From: AV80 sp035536995
GTDB taxonomy: Bacteria; Verrucomicrobiota; Verrucomicrobiia; Chthoniobacterales; UBA10450
Length of the DNA: 64,000 bases
Direction of reading: 5' to 3'
Assembly: GCA_035536995.1 (NCBI GenBank)
Contig: DATLNB010000023.1
Coordinates: 1-64,000, forward strand
The notes under the pieces were generated by a model. That model had not been told where the DNA came from. It worked only from the letters and a program-made list of their open reading frames with translations, and ran no database searches. This document shows positions 15,714 to 25,640 of the stretch, piece after piece (within the stretch, counting starts at the first letter, position 1; every line of letters starts with the position of its first letter). Position numbers and translations under genes: made by a program.

Positions 15714-17003
15714 ATGACTGAACAATTCCAGGTGATCGCTGTGGTTGGGCTGGGGTATGTGGGACTGCCGCTGGCCCTCCAATTTGCGAGAAGCGGCGCG
15801 AACGTGCTCGGTCTTGATGTCGACGGCGCCAAGCTGGCGGCGATCCACGGCGGGCGAAGTTATATCAAATCCATTCCGGACGGGGCGATCGGCGCGGTGG
15901 TAGCCGACAAGAAGCTCTCGGTCGCCAGCGATTTCAGCCGCGTTCGCGAAGTCGACGCTGTGATCATTTGCGTGCCGACGCCTCTGACCAAGGCGAGAGA
16001 GCCGGACTTGTCCTACGTTCTGAATACCGGACGCACGATTGCGCCCCATCTCCGGCCGGGCACGCTCGTGGTCCTTGAATCGACCACCTATCCGGGAACC
16101 ACGGACGAGGAATTACGTTTAGTGCTCGAAGAAGGGTCCGGCCTCGCGGCGGGCAAGGATTTCCATCTCGCCTACTCGCCCGAGCGCGAGGATCCCGGCA
16201 ATCCGAACAGCAACGTTAAAAAAGTTCCGAAGATCGTGGGCGGTTACACCGCGTCCTGTTGCGAGAAAGCCGTGGCGCTTTACTCCCGCGCGGTCGAGAC
16301 CGTCGTGCCGGTTTCCTCGTGCAAGGCCGCGGAAGCGACCAAGCTGCTCGAAAACATTTTCCGGAGCGTCAACATCGCGCTCGTGAACGAGCTGAAAGTG
16401 ATCTACGCGGCCATGGGGATCGACATCTGGGAGGTGATCGAGGCGGCGAAAACAAAGCCATTTGGTTTTATGCCGTTTTATCCGGGGCCCGGCCTGGGCG
16501 GGCACTGCATCCCGATCGATCCGTTTTACCTGACGTGGAAAGCGCGCCAGTTCGGGAAGCACACCCGCTTCATCGAGCTGGCCGGGGAAATCAATACGGC
16601 CATGCCCGATTACGTGGTCGGCCGCCTGGTCGAAGCGTTGAACGCGCGGAAAAAAGCCATCAACGGTTCGCGCGTCCTCTTGCTCGGACTCGCTTACAAA
16701 GCGGATGTCGACGATATGCGCGAGTCGCCGACTTTCGTGCTCATGGAGAAATTGAGCGCGCTCGGCGCGGAAGTCCGCTATCACGATCCCCATATCCCGG
16801 TGATCGGTCCGACCCGCGAGCATTCGCGCTGGCAGGGAACGCGGTCGGTGGAATGGAACGAGGAAACGATTCGGGGGTTCGATGCCGCGATCATCGTGAC
16901 CGCGCATCGCGACGTGAACTATCCCGAGCTGGCGGCGTTCTGTGATTGCATCGTGGACACCCGGAACGTCGATCCCGGCAACCCGCATGTCTGGAAAGCG
17001 TAA
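15714..17003 (+). CDS. UDP-N-acetylhexosamine 6-dehydrogenase (WbpA/WbpO/TviB-like)
   Basis: 429 residues. Rossmann motif VVGLGYVGLPLALQFA at the N-terminus, ESTTYPGTTDEELR in the middle, and the active-site motif PGPGLGGHCIPIDPFYL with the catalytic Cys near residue 265. These enzymes oxidise a UDP-HexNAc to the uronic acid in two NAD-dependent steps, giving an acidic sugar donor. PFYPGPGLGGHCIP favours the GlcNAc/GalNAc type over UDP-glucose dehydrogenase. This implies an acidic amino-sugar in the polymer. Substrate stereochemistry cannot be told from sequence alone. Confidence 0.92.
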   Translation: MTEQFQVIAVVGLGYVGLPLALQFARSGANVLGLDVDGAKLAAIHGGRSYIKSIPDGAIGAVVADKKLSVASDFSRVREVDAVIICVPTPLTKAREPDLSYVLNTGRTIAPHLRPGTLVVLESTTYPGTTDEELRLVLEEGSGLAAGKDFHLAYSPEREDPGNPNSNVKKVPKIVGGYTASCCEKAVALYSRAVETVVPVSSCKAAEATKLLENIFRSVNIALVNELKVIYAAMGIDIWEVIEAAKTKPFGFMPFYPGPGLGGHCIPIDPFYLTWKARQFGKHTRFIELAGEINTAMPDYVVGRLVEALNARKKAINGSRVLLLGLAYKADVDDMRESPTFVLMEKLSALGAEVRYHDPHIPVIGPTREHSRWQGTRSVEWNEETIRGFDAAIIVTAHRDVNYPELAAFCDCIVDTRNVDPGNPHVWKA

Positions 17004-18123
17004 CGACATCGGAGGGGCGGGGGAAAAATCTCAGCTCCGGAGCCTGACCTCGCTCCGGTTCTTCGCGGCCATGGTGGTCGTCTTTTTCCATTGTGGCCGC
17101 GAGTTTCGATTTCCCGCCTGGACCGGCGATTTTTTCCAGAACGGATACGAAGCGGTCTCGTTCTTCTTCGTTCTGTCCGGTTTCATTTTGACTTACGTGT
17201 ACGCGAGTGATCGCAATACGAGCGTTCCGCGGCGGCGATTCTGGGTCGCGCGAATCGCGCGGATTTGTCCGGTCTATTATCTCGCGCTCTTCGTCGATCT
17301 GCCCCGATTGCTCTATTCTGTCTTCAGCGTCGGCAACACCCCGAAACCGCGCTTCGTTCTAGCCGCGTCGTCGAGCCCGCTCTTCCTGCAATCCTGGATC
17401 CCGACCGCGGAAGATATCTGGAACATCCCGGGGTGGTCGCTCTCGGTCGAGGCGTTCTTTTATCTCCTGTTTCCATTCATCGTCGGTCCGCTGCGCCGGG
17501 GCCGGCCGGGCCGGGTCTTAACCAGCGCGGTCATTGCAGTCATCACGGTGGGAGCGCTCCGCGCGATCGTGTCCGATCCCGCCAATTCCTTTCCACCGGC
17601 ACTCCGGGAGATCATGCATTTTTCGCCGTTGCTCCATCTGCCGCAATTCGTGCTGGGGATTGCGACCGCCGGCTTGTTTCTCAACGGCATGAAGATCGGC
17701 AGCCTGCGCGCTGAGGTGCTCCTCGTAGCGGTTGCGGCTGTTGTCTCGGCTCTTTTCTGGTTTCGCTCACGTCTTCCTTTCTTCGCGACCTCCGATGCTG
17801 TCCTCGCGCCGCTCCACGCTGTCCTGATTTATGCGGCCGCCCAGAGCGTCGGCCCGGTGAGCAACACACTCTCCCGCCAACTGCTTGTCTGGTGTGGCGA
17901 GATTAGTTACGGCGTTTACATCCTCCACGCGCCGCTGTTCTTTCTTTGGATGCGCGGCGCCGAACGAATTCTCCATCTTTCCCCGGTAGCCGCGCTCTGG
18001 ACGTTCATCCCGACCCTGCTCCTGGTCTGCTCCGCGGTTTATTATTTCATTGAACGTCCGGCCCGGATCGCGCTCGGCGACCGGCTGATTCGCCGGGCGA
18101 CTCCGCCGATGTCGCCGGCCTAA
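16987..18123 (+). CDS. Acyltransferase family 3 membrane protein
   Basis: 378 residues from ATG 16987, overlapping the dehydrogenase end by 17 bases. The frame opens upstream at 16942, but SLTSLRFFAAMVVVFFHC is the normal family N-terminus, so the later start is better. About ten transmembrane helices; motifs include the catalytic-type His in VVVFFHCGREF, FFFVLSGFILTYVY, and GWSLSVEAFFYLLFPF. It would O-acetylate (or succinylate) sugars in the inner membrane, a second acylation function beside the truncated WcaF-like gene. Confidence 0.9.
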   Translation: MSGKRNDIGGAGEKSQLRSLTSLRFFAAMVVVFFHCGREFRFPAWTGDFFQNGYEAVSFFFVLSGFILTYVYASDRNTSVPRRRFWVARIARICPVYYLALFVDLPRLLYSVFSVGNTPKPRFVLAASSSPLFLQSWIPTAEDIWNIPGWSLSVEAFFYLLFPFIVGPLRRGRPGRVLTSAVIAVITVGALRAIVSDPANSFPPALREIMHFSPLLHLPQFVLGIATAGLFLNGMKIGSLRAEVLLVAVAAVVSALFWFRSRLPFFATSDAVLAPLHAVLIYAAAQSVGPVSNTLSRQLLVWCGEISYGVYILHAPLFFLWMRGAERILHLSPVAALWTFIPTLLLVCSAVYYFIERPARIALGDRLIRRATPPMSPA

Positions 18124-18135
18124 CGAGTCGCAAGG

Positions 18136-19668
18136 ATGGAGCCGCCCAGCCCTGTTCCGGATCCAGCCCTGGCTCCGCTGGAAACACCGAGCCCCGAGCA
18201 ATCGGTCGCGAACATCAAGCGTAGCTCCGCGCGGGGCGGCGCCATCACGATGGTTTCGCAGGGCGCAGCGATCATTCTCCAGCTCACCTCGACGATGGTC
18301 CTGGCGCGCTTGCTCGGGCCGGCCGAATACGGCGTCATCGCAATGGTCGCTGCCGTGACCGCCTTTGCCGGCCTGTTTCGCGATCTGGGGCTGTCCGCCT
18401 CAACTATCCAACGGGCCCAAATCAATAATCAACAGCTGAGCACGCTGTATTGGGTGAATGTCACGATCGGCGCCCTCCTCACCGGCGTGACCGCCGCTTC
18501 AGCGCCTCTTGTTGCCTGGTTTTATGGACGCCCTGAGCTTGTCCCGGTCACGATCGCGCTGGCGTTCACTTTTGTGCTCGGCAGTTTCGGGACCCAGCAA
18601 AGCGCGCTGCTGAATCGGAACATGCAGTTCGGCCGCCTCGCCATCGCGACGCTTTCCGGCGCTTTTCTGTCCGTGCTGGTATCGATCATCCTCGCCTTCC
18701 AAGGCCAAAGCTATTGGTCACTCGTCTGGGGCAACCTGGCCGGCGCGGCCTTGACCTCGATCCTGCTCAACGTTTTGTCCGGCTGGCGCCCGGGTGCCGC
18801 CGTCCGCGGTTCCGGCCTCCGTTCGATGCTCGCCTTTGGCGCGAACATCACCGCCTTCGATCTCGTGAATTATTTCCAGCGGAACCTCGACAACATCCTG
18901 ATCGGCCGGTTCGCGGGCGCAAACGCGCTCGGGCTCTATAGCCGTGCCTACGCCTTGCTCATGTTTCCGGTCCAGAACATCCGCGGACCGATCAATGCCG
19001 TCGCTTTCCCAGCGCTCAGTCGCCTGCAAGACCGGCCGGCGGAATTTCGTGCTTACTATCTTTCCACGACGAGGCTTATCGCTTTTCTCTCGATGCCTTT
19101 AACCGCCTTCCTTTTCGTGACCTCCGACGCGATCATTCGGATCGGACTGGGCCCGGAATGGCTCCGGGCGTCATCCATCTTTTCTTATTTGGCGATCGCT
19201 GCATTCATTCAGCCAGCGTCGGGGCTTGGCGGCAGCTTGTTGCTCGCCCGCGGTGACTCGCGCCGCTATTTCCAGTGCGGTCTGTTCAACGCGGCTGTGC
19301 TCAGCTTGTCCTTCGTAGTTGGGCTTCCGTGGGGTCCCGAGGGAGTTGCGCTGGCGTATGCGGTCGGTAATTACGTCGTGCTTTATCCGTGGCTGCGGTG
19401 GGCATTCCAGGGATCGCCGGTCACCTTTGGGTCCTTCGCAGCGGTCTGCGCCTGGCCTGCAACCGTTAGCGTGATCGCGGCCGCGGTTGTTTTCGCCTCC
19501 CGCTTTTTTATTCGACCCGGCACCGCCTGGCTCGAGCTGCTCCTCGCCGGCGTGCTTTTTGTTATCGTTGTGGTGCCGCCTCTTTTTCTCACGGCCGGGG
19601 GGAAAGCACAGGTGACACTCGTTCGTAATCTGATCGCGCAACTTCGGTCTCCTAATGTCGCCGGATAA
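18136..19668 (+). CDS. Lipopolysaccharide/oligosaccharide flippase (Wzx/WzxC-like, MOP superfamily)
   Basis: 510 residues, with about twelve to fourteen transmembrane helices after a hydrophilic N-terminus. Typical WzxC-type features are RGGAITMVSQGAAIILQL, ARLLGPAEYGVIAMV, FRDLGLSASTIQR and NLDNILIGRFAGANALGLY. It would flip the lipid-linked repeat unit across the inner membrane. It sits 13 bp after the acyltransferase and overlaps the methyltransferase downstream, so it is co-transcribed. Confidence 0.9.
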   Translation: MEPPSPVPDPALAPLETPSPEQSVANIKRSSARGGAITMVSQGAAIILQLTSTMVLARLLGPAEYGVIAMVAAVTAFAGLFRDLGLSASTIQRAQINNQQLSTLYWVNVTIGALLTGVTAASAPLVAWFYGRPELVPVTIALAFTFVLGSFGTQQSALLNRNMQFGRLAIATLSGAFLSVLVSIILAFQGQSYWSLVWGNLAGAALTSILLNVLSGWRPGAAVRGSGLRSMLAFGANITAFDLVNYFQRNLDNILIGRFAGANALGLYSRAYALLMFPVQNIRGPINAVAFPALSRLQDRPAEFRAYYLSTTRLIAFLSMPLTAFLFVTSDAIIRIGLGPEWLRASSIFSYLAIAAFIQPASGLGGSLLLARGDSRRYFQCGLFNAAVLSLSFVVGLPWGPEGVALAYAVGNYVVLYPWLRWAFQGSPVTFGSFAAVCAWPATVSVIAAAVVFASRFFIRPGTAWLELLLAGVLFVIVVVPPLFLTAGGKAQVTLVRNLIAQLRSPNVAG

Positions 19669-20356
19669 TTTCATTCACGTCCCGGTTGTTCGGTGGAATA
19701 TGGACCGATGGATCGTCCGCCAATCCATTCTTCGGGTAATTAAAAGAACGTTGCCGCAATTGAACGGCGCCTTGTTGGACATCGGCTGCGGGAAGATGCC
19801 TTATCGAAGTTTCATTCTCGAAAACTCGGGAGTCACAACCTACTCGGGCCTCGATCTGGAAGGAGCGCTCGTTTACGAGGAGGGATTCAGGCCCGACGTG
19901 ACCTGGGATGGACGCCGCATGCCGCTCGATGACGCCTCGTTCGATTGCGCCCTCGCCACGGAGGTTTTCGAACACACGCCGGACATAGCCTTGCTTCTGG
20001 CCGAGATTCGGCGAGTCCTAAAACCAGGGGGGCTCTTATGCTTTACCACTCCCTTTCTATGGCCATATCACGAGGCCCCGCACGATTCGCAACGGTGGAC
20101 CTCGTTCGGTTTGGAGAGGGTGCTGGCCGCGGCCGGGTTTACTTCGATCGAAGTCAGGTCGATCGGAAACTGGCACTCCTCTTTGGCTCAATTTCTTGGT
20201 CTCTGGGCGGCGCGCGCTCCGCTCCCTCGCTTCGTCCGGGCCGGTCTGCGTTATCCAATATTCGCGCTCCAAAAATTCCTGATGCGCTACGATGGCGACT
20301 CCGAACCCTGCGAGGCCGCGATGCCGCGAATGCTTGGAGGAACGGCGCGGGCCTAG
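19655..20356 (+). CDS. Class I SAM-dependent methyltransferase
   Basis: 233 residues. Motif I is LLDIGCGKMPYRSF, followed by an acidic motif II region (YSGLDLEG). The segment MPLDDASFDCALATEVFEH is typical of the Methyltransf_11 group, then RRVLKPGGLLCFTTPF. It starts inside the end of the flippase gene (14-base overlap). Probable role: methylation of a sugar or lipid-linked intermediate of the polysaccharide; substrate unknown. Confidence 0.87.
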   Translation: MSPDNFIHVPVVRWNMDRWIVRQSILRVIKRTLPQLNGALLDIGCGKMPYRSFILENSGVTTYSGLDLEGALVYEEGFRPDVTWDGRRMPLDDASFDCALATEVFEHTPDIALLLAEIRRVLKPGGLLCFTTPFLWPYHEAPHDSQRWTSFGLERVLAAAGFTSIEVRSIGNWHSSLAQFLGLWAARAPLPRFVRAGLRYPIFALQKFLMRYDGDSEPCEAAMPRMLGGTARA

Positions 20357-20401
20357 CAGTCAGGCCACGTCAGTCGCAAGACGCACAACGAAACGCCGGC
20401 C

Positions 20402-21535
20402 ATGGCTGAAACTCCGCTCGCTGTCTTGCTGCCCGCCGTCGGTGCTTTATCCGAGAGTTTTCTCCGTCGCCACGTGGTTGATTTGTCTCCGGGGAGGGTT
20501 GTGGTCGTGGCGGATTTCGAACTGCCCCACTGGCGAGCTAATTGTCCCAGCCTGATTCTCGATCAGAAATCCGGTCTCTTGCGGCGGGTCGACGCTCGTC
20601 TTCGTGCCCGGTTGGGACTGCCTCAGGACCGCGTCCCGAGGAGGCATCGCGTCGCTGTCCGCAATTTCCTGAAGGAACATCAGGTCCGCGTAATTCTTGC
20701 CGAATATCTGGATTATTCAGTTAAATGGTTGCCGCTCGCCCAGGAAATGGGAATCGCTTTTTTCACTCATGGGCATGGTATTGATGTGTCAGCGCGGCTG
20801 CGCGAATCCTATTGGCGCAAGAGGTATCTCGAGCTCAACGGGAGCAGTGGCGTCATCACAATGAGCCAGGTATCGAAGCGCCGGTTGGCGTCGCTTGGGA
20901 TTGATTCCTCGAAAATCCATATCATCCCGTACGGGGTTGATGTTCCCAACAAGCCACCGCACCGGCCGGCGTCGCTACCGGTCCGGTGTATCGCCGTGGG
21001 ACGCATGGTTGCAAAAAAAGCGCCTTTGTTGACACTGGAAGCGTTTAGACGGGCCCAGATCCGTTTCAATAATGTGCGTCTGGATTTCGTGGGCAGCGGT
21101 CCGTTGCTCGATTCGGCCACCGAATTCGTCCAGAAACATGATCTTTCCGAAGTGATCACGCTCCATGGCAACCAGCCGCCGGATGTAGTCCACGACCTGA
21201 TGCGGTGCGCTGACATTTTCCTCCAGCACTCGATAACCGATCCGCTCACCGGTGATGAGGAAGGACTGCCTGTCGCAATCCTCGAAGCGATGTCTCACGC
21301 CCTGCCAGTGATCGCCACCCAGCATGCTGGAATTCCGGAAGCGATCGAAAATGGAGAATCAGGTTTCCTCGTTCCTGAAGGTGACGTGGGCGGCATGGCC
21401 TTGAGGATCGCGGAGTTGGCTCAATCTGACGAAGTGCGCGCACGTCTTGGCAGTCGCGGGTGGGAAACAGCGCGCAGTAATTTTTCGTGGGAGCGGGAGC
21501 GCCGTGACCTTCTCCAGTTATTTCAACTCGGATGA
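20402..21535 (+). CDS. Glycosyltransferase family 4
   Basis: 377 residues, GT-B fold. Donor-site hallmarks in the C-terminal half: CIAVGRMVAKKAPLLTLEAF, LDFVGSGPLLDSA and the E-x7-E motif in EGLPVAILEAMSHALPVIAT. It would add a sugar from a nucleotide donor to the growing lipid-linked oligosaccharide at the cytoplasmic face. Its stop overlaps the next start (ATGA). Confidence 0.92.
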   Translation: MAETPLAVLLPAVGALSESFLRRHVVDLSPGRVVVVADFELPHWRANCPSLILDQKSGLLRRVDARLRARLGLPQDRVPRRHRVAVRNFLKEHQVRVILAEYLDYSVKWLPLAQEMGIAFFTHGHGIDVSARLRESYWRKRYLELNGSSGVITMSQVSKRRLASLGIDSSKIHIIPYGVDVPNKPPHRPASLPVRCIAVGRMVAKKAPLLTLEAFRRAQIRFNNVRLDFVGSGPLLDSATEFVQKHDLSEVITLHGNQPPDVVHDLMRCADIFLQHSITDPLTGDEEGLPVAILEAMSHALPVIATQHAGIPEAIENGESGFLVPEGDVGGMALRIAELAQSDEVRARLGSRGWETARSNFSWERERRDLLQLFQLG

Positions 21536-22524
21536 GAGAAGTGGTGGAGTCAACGTTCGGTGAGATAGACGTGTCGGTAATCATCCCGACCAAGGACCGG
21601 CTTTGGTCGCTGCCCAAGGCGGTGGCGTCGGCGCGAAGTGACAAGCTCCGAATCCAAATAATCGTGATGGATGACGGGAGCAGCGATGGCACCGCCGAGT
21701 GGTTGCAGACCCAGCCGGACATCGAGGTCGTGGAAGGGCAGGGGTGGGGAAAACCGTGGGGAGTGAATAAGGCGGTCAAACTGGCGCGCGGCAGGTATAT
21801 CCGGTTTCTCGATTCGGATGACTGGCTGAACCCGGGCGCCACCGAAGAACAATTTGAGATGGCGGAACGCGATGGGGCTGATGTCGTGGTTGCCGGTTGC
21901 GATTTCTACGATGACGAAACTCCGACGGGGAACGAGCCGTGGGTGACGACCGACGATTTCATCGCCCAACAAATCGGCGAGACCGTGAGCTCGACTTACC
22001 TCGCCTTTCTCTTCCGCCGAAGTTTCGTCGAAGACATCCCGCATCGAACCATGTTTCCAGCGAGCGACTTCGCTTCGCGGGACGATCGTTGCTTCATGCT
22101 CGAGGTCGCGCTGAAACATCCCAAGGTTTCCATCTGTGAATACCGGACGGTGAGCGTGCGCCAGCACAAGAAAGCGCGGCTCCAGTTTCAGGGAGGGTTG
22201 AAACGTGAGGGAACCCTTATTCAGCAGCTTTACATCTACAAACAGATCCTCGCCTTGCTCGAGCGGCGCGGAGAGCTAACGGTTCGCCGCCGGCGCGCCG
22301 CGGCCAAGATGCTCTGGCCGCTCGCCCACTGGATCGCCTACACCCATATCCGGGAGGGCGCTGACCTGGCCGCCTGGATTTATCAGCTGGATCCGGAATT
22401 CACTCCGCCGGAACCCGGTTTATTGGGACGGCTTTATCGGACAGCGGGTTTCGCCAAAACCGAAAAGATTCTGCGAACGCGCCGGCAGTTCCTCGGTCTT
22501 CTGCCCCGGCGGCCCCAGGCATGA
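21532..22524 (+). CDS. Glycosyltransferase family 2
   Basis: 330 residues, GT-A fold: VSVIIPTKDRLWSLPKAV at the N-terminus, IIVMDDGSSDGTAEWL, and the metal-binding-type SDD in YIRFLDSDDWLNPGA. No transmembrane segments, so it is a cytoplasmic, membrane-associated transferase. Translationally coupled to the GT4 before it. Donor and linkage cannot be predicted. Confidence 0.92.
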   Translation: MREVVESTFGEIDVSVIIPTKDRLWSLPKAVASARSDKLRIQIIVMDDGSSDGTAEWLQTQPDIEVVEGQGWGKPWGVNKAVKLARGRYIRFLDSDDWLNPGATEEQFEMAERDGADVVVAGCDFYDDETPTGNEPWVTTDDFIAQQIGETVSSTYLAFLFRRSFVEDIPHRTMFPASDFASRDDRCFMLEVALKHPKVSICEYRTVSVRQHKKARLQFQGGLKREGTLIQQLYIYKQILALLERRGELTVRRRRAAAKMLWPLAHWIAYTHIREGADLAAWIYQLDPEFTPPEPGLLGRLYRTAGFAKTEKILRTRRQFLGLLPRRPQA

Positions 22525-22549
22525 CCAGCGACCAACGTTAGCCGGCGCA

Positions 22550-23563
22550 GTGTTGAGGACTCAAACCATAGCCGAGAAAGAGACACTTAATCTTTTCTAC
22601 GCAGAGCCGGATCCCGATCGCTGGCTTCCTTTCGACCGGTATCCGCGCCGGCTGATTCGTCGGGTCGTGAGAGGAAAGCGAAATCCCGGCGGACAGGAAC
22701 GGGTGTTCCTGAACCTTTGCGCCGGGTTGGACAAGATCGGCGTGCCCTACCGGGCGAACGACTACGCTTATGCGCGCACACACCCGGAAGAAATCGCCTG
22801 CGTCATTGGCAAGCCGCATCTGCTCGACGCCGTGTCCTGGCGGAACCCGATTCTCTTTGGAGCGGCCGTCTTTTCCCACCCGAGCGACGATCCCCATCTG
22901 CTCGAGCGAAAGCGCGTCAAGCGTATCCTGGTTCCGGGCGAATGGATCCGGGACATGTTCGAACCTTATTATGGCGACAAGGTGATTGCGTGGCCGGTCG
23001 GCATCGATACGGAAAGGTGGTCACCCGCGCCGGAAGAGACGAAGGAGGTGGATTTCCTCCTGTATGACAAGGTCCGGTGGGAACACGAACGCTACGAGAC
23101 GAGCCTGATTCGTCCGATCCGTGAAGCGTTGCAAAGGCGCGCGCTTTCATTCGCCGACTTGCGATACGGCTCCTATCGCGAAGCAGAATTCGAAGGACTG
23201 CTCAAGCGCTGCCGAGCAATGATCTTCTTGTGCGAACACGAGACCCAGGGCCTCGCTTATCAGCAAGCGCTCTCCGCTGGGGTTCCGATCCTGGCGTGGG
23301 ACCGCGGGGGTTACTGGCAAGACCCCACCTATTATCCGGCGCGCGCAAAATACGGTCCGGTCAGTTCCGTGCCGTATTGGGATGAACGGTGCGGGACGAG
23401 GTTCAGCGACATTAAAGACTTCGAAAGCAGACTTGAAGTCTTTCTCGCTGCATTGACCGAGGACCGATTCCATCCACGCGAGTTCATTCTGGAAGGCCTC
23501 ACGCTGGAAGCCTGCGCTCAAAAATACGTAGAGATCTGGCGAACGGTGAGGGAAGAGCTGTGA
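22550..23563 (+). CDS. GT-B-type glycosyltransferase
   Basis: 337 residues from a GTG start. It lacks a strong family signature at the N-terminus, but NPGGQERVFLNLCAGLDKIG fits the GxGG entry loop of GT4-like enzymes and CEHETQGLAYQQALSAGVPI matches the donor-binding E-x7-E region. VPGEWIRDMFEPYYGDK and GIDTERWSP also resemble GT4 linkers. Its stop overlaps the next gene's GTG. I call it a glycosyltransferase with fair confidence; the family number is uncertain. Confidence 0.78.
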   Translation: MLRTQTIAEKETLNLFYAEPDPDRWLPFDRYPRRLIRRVVRGKRNPGGQERVFLNLCAGLDKIGVPYRANDYAYARTHPEEIACVIGKPHLLDAVSWRNPILFGAAVFSHPSDDPHLLERKRVKRILVPGEWIRDMFEPYYGDKVIAWPVGIDTERWSPAPEETKEVDFLLYDKVRWEHERYETSLIRPIREALQRRALSFADLRYGSYREAEFEGLLKRCRAMIFLCEHETQGLAYQQALSAGVPILAWDRGGYWQDPTYYPARAKYGPVSSVPYWDERCGTRFSDIKDFESRLEVFLAALTEDRFHPREFILEGLTLEACAQKYVEIWRTVREEL

Positions 23564-24801
23564 CAACTCCCTGTCGGATTTGCCTGGTCACGTCCGCCCA
23601 TGTTTCGGCGAATCCCCGCCTGGTCAAGGAAGCGGACGCGCTGGTCGAGGAAGGCTTCGACGTCACAGTGGTTGCGATCGACATGAACGAGGGTCTGCGG
23701 CTGCTCGATCGAACGGTCCTCGAATCAAGACCGTGGAAGATAGAGAAGGTTTCGCGAAGACATATTTTCATCTACGCGCTCCAGACGATCCTGCAGAGAG
23801 CCGCGCGGTTCCTTCTCGGGCTGACCAAAATCGATAATGTCCGGCTGGCCCGCCTCGCTCATGACCGGCTTGATTGGCGCTTGAGCAGGGCCGCCGGCAA
23901 TGTGGCGGCGGACCTGTATCTGGCGCATACAGTTGCGGGGTTAGGCCCGGCGTTCACAGCCGCGCAAAAAAACGGCGCCAAATTGGGGTTCGATGCCGAG
24001 GACTTTCACACCGAGGAGCTGACTCCGGCGCAACGCAATTCAGGCGACCAGGTTGCGCGAGATATTATCCAACAGCGTCTCCTTCCAAGGTGTGTCCATC
24101 TGTCCGCTTCGTCTCCGCTGATCGCCGATGCCTACCGAAAGAAGTATGGGGTTGAGGCCGATACCATCCTGAACGTGTTTCCAATCTCCGACGCTCCCGC
24201 CAGCCCTCTTGCGCCGAGCGAATGCGAACCGCGTTCGATGTACTGGTTCTCCCAAACAATCGGTGAAGGACGCGGACTGGAGGCGTTCCTGGAAGCCATG
24301 AGTTATCTGTCTAAACCGGCGACGCTTTGGCTGCGGGGAAATCCGGCGCCAGGTTACGAGCGGCAGCTGCGATCTGCGGCCGAGCGGCTTGGGGTGGAAC
24401 CGTGCCTCAGGTTTCTTCCCGTCAGCGCCCCGGACACCATGGCCAGGCTGGCGCAACCGTATCAGCTCGGCCTGGCAATCGAGCCCGGCGTTTCCTTTAA
24501 CAACCAGATCGCGCTCTCGAACAAGGCATTCACTTACGTCCTGGCGGGTATCCCGGTATTGTTTAGCCGGACTCCGGCCCAGGAAGCGCTCGCCGCCGAG
24601 CTTGGGGATGCGTCGCTCCTCGTGGACTTGGGACAACCGCGCGAGGTGGCAAGGGTTCTCGACGCGTTTTTCGAAGACGAATCTCTCCGCGAACGAGCGC
24701 GCCACAAAGCCTGGCTGGTCGGACGCGAGCGATACAACTGGGACATCGAGAAGCTGAAATTTCTAAGTTGCGTTCGTGACGCGCTCGGTGGAACGCTTTA
24801 A
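23560..24801 (+). CDS. Glycosyltransferase family 4
   Basis: 413 residues from GTG, overlapping the previous stop. ICLVTSAHVSANPRLVKEAD is a typical GT4 opening with the SxNPRxxKEA pattern. Later parts include LGFDAEDFHTEEL and MYWFSQTIGEGRGLEAFLEA, and the C-terminal donor region FNNQIALSNKAFTYVLAGIP. It belongs to the run of glycosyltransferases that assemble the repeat unit. The last 26 bases overlap the deacetylase start. Confidence 0.88.
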   Translation: MTTPCRICLVTSAHVSANPRLVKEADALVEEGFDVTVVAIDMNEGLRLLDRTVLESRPWKIEKVSRRHIFIYALQTILQRAARFLLGLTKIDNVRLARLAHDRLDWRLSRAAGNVAADLYLAHTVAGLGPAFTAAQKNGAKLGFDAEDFHTEELTPAQRNSGDQVARDIIQQRLLPRCVHLSASSPLIADAYRKKYGVEADTILNVFPISDAPASPLAPSECEPRSMYWFSQTIGEGRGLEAFLEAMSYLSKPATLWLRGNPAPGYERQLRSAAERLGVEPCLRFLPVSAPDTMARLAQPYQLGLAIEPGVSFNNQIALSNKAFTYVLAGIPVLFSRTPAQEALAAELGDASLLVDLGQPREVARVLDAFFEDESLRERARHKAWLVGRERYNWDIEKLKFLSCVRDALGGTL

Positions 24802-25633
24802 GACCTCTGACGTGCGCCGCGTCGATCCAGACATCCGTCATCATCCGGGCAGTAACCACGACGGGTCGGCTCCTGGATTCGACATCCCGATTTTGCTGTA
24901 TCACCACCTCGTCCCGGGCGAAGCAGTGAATCCGTCGGCTTTCGAAATCTCGATCCGGCAGTTCGAACAACAACTTGATCTGCTGGCCGATTTAAAATTT
25001 TCGGTCATCAATTTCGCTGCTCTTCTGCGGATGATGAACGGGGAGGAGCCGCGGCGCGAGCGCATCGCCATCATCACCTTCGATGATGCCTTCCGAAGCT
25101 TCTTTGAATTTGCGTTTCCGGCGCTGAAGCGGCGTGGCCTGTCGGCGACCCTTTTCGTGCCGGCCGGGGAGATCGGCGGGAAGAATCGGTGGGACACTGC
25201 GACCGGATTTCCGGAGCGTGAAGTGATGAACGAAAACGAAGTGCGGGAAGTCGCTGCGGGCGGAATGGAGATCGGTTCTCACGGTTGGCTGCACCGATGT
25301 CTGCCGGAGTGCACGGACGCCGAGGCCGGGGAGGAATTGCACCGCTCTCGCGATCGACTCGCCGCCCTTGGTTTACCTCCACAGGTCTTCGCCTACCCTT
25401 ACGGCAGGCATTCGCCAAAACACGCCGCCATGGTCCGCGACACCGGCTACGAAGCAGCGGTCTCTATTTTTTCCGGGGCGCCGACCGTGACCGCCGATCG
25501 TTTCGCGATGCGGCGAGTTTACCTGCATCCCGGTGACTCGCCCTGGCGTTTTCGGTTGAAGCTCTCGAGCTCGTATTCCCGTTACAAGGCTTTCCGGGAG
25601 AGACGCACCGGCCCTGAACGAGTGACCGCATAG
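24776..25633 (+). CDS. Polysaccharide deacetylase (NodB homology domain)
   Basis: 285 residues. The NodB domain shows IAIITFDDAF (about residue 101, catalytic and metal Asp pair), the H-x3-H metal motif in GSHGWLHRCL (about 167), FAYPYGRHS, and a preceding PILLYHHLVP typical of PgaB/IcaB-like proteins. No clear signal peptide is visible, so the location is uncertain. It would remove N- or O-acetyl groups from the polymer or a lipid-linked intermediate. The GTG start overlaps the upstream gene; an internal start is possible. Confidence 0.88.
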   Translation: MTRSVERFKTSDVRRVDPDIRHHPGSNHDGSAPGFDIPILLYHHLVPGEAVNPSAFEISIRQFEQQLDLLADLKFSVINFAALLRMMNGEEPRRERIAIITFDDAFRSFFEFAFPALKRRGLSATLFVPAGEIGGKNRWDTATGFPEREVMNENEVREVAAGGMEIGSHGWLHRCLPECTDAEAGEELHRSRDRLAALGLPPQVFAYPYGRHSPKHAAMVRDTGYEAAVSIFSGAPTVTADRFAMRRVYLHPGDSPWRFRLKLSSSYSRYKAFRERRTGPERVTA

Positions 25634-25640
25634 TGGCAGC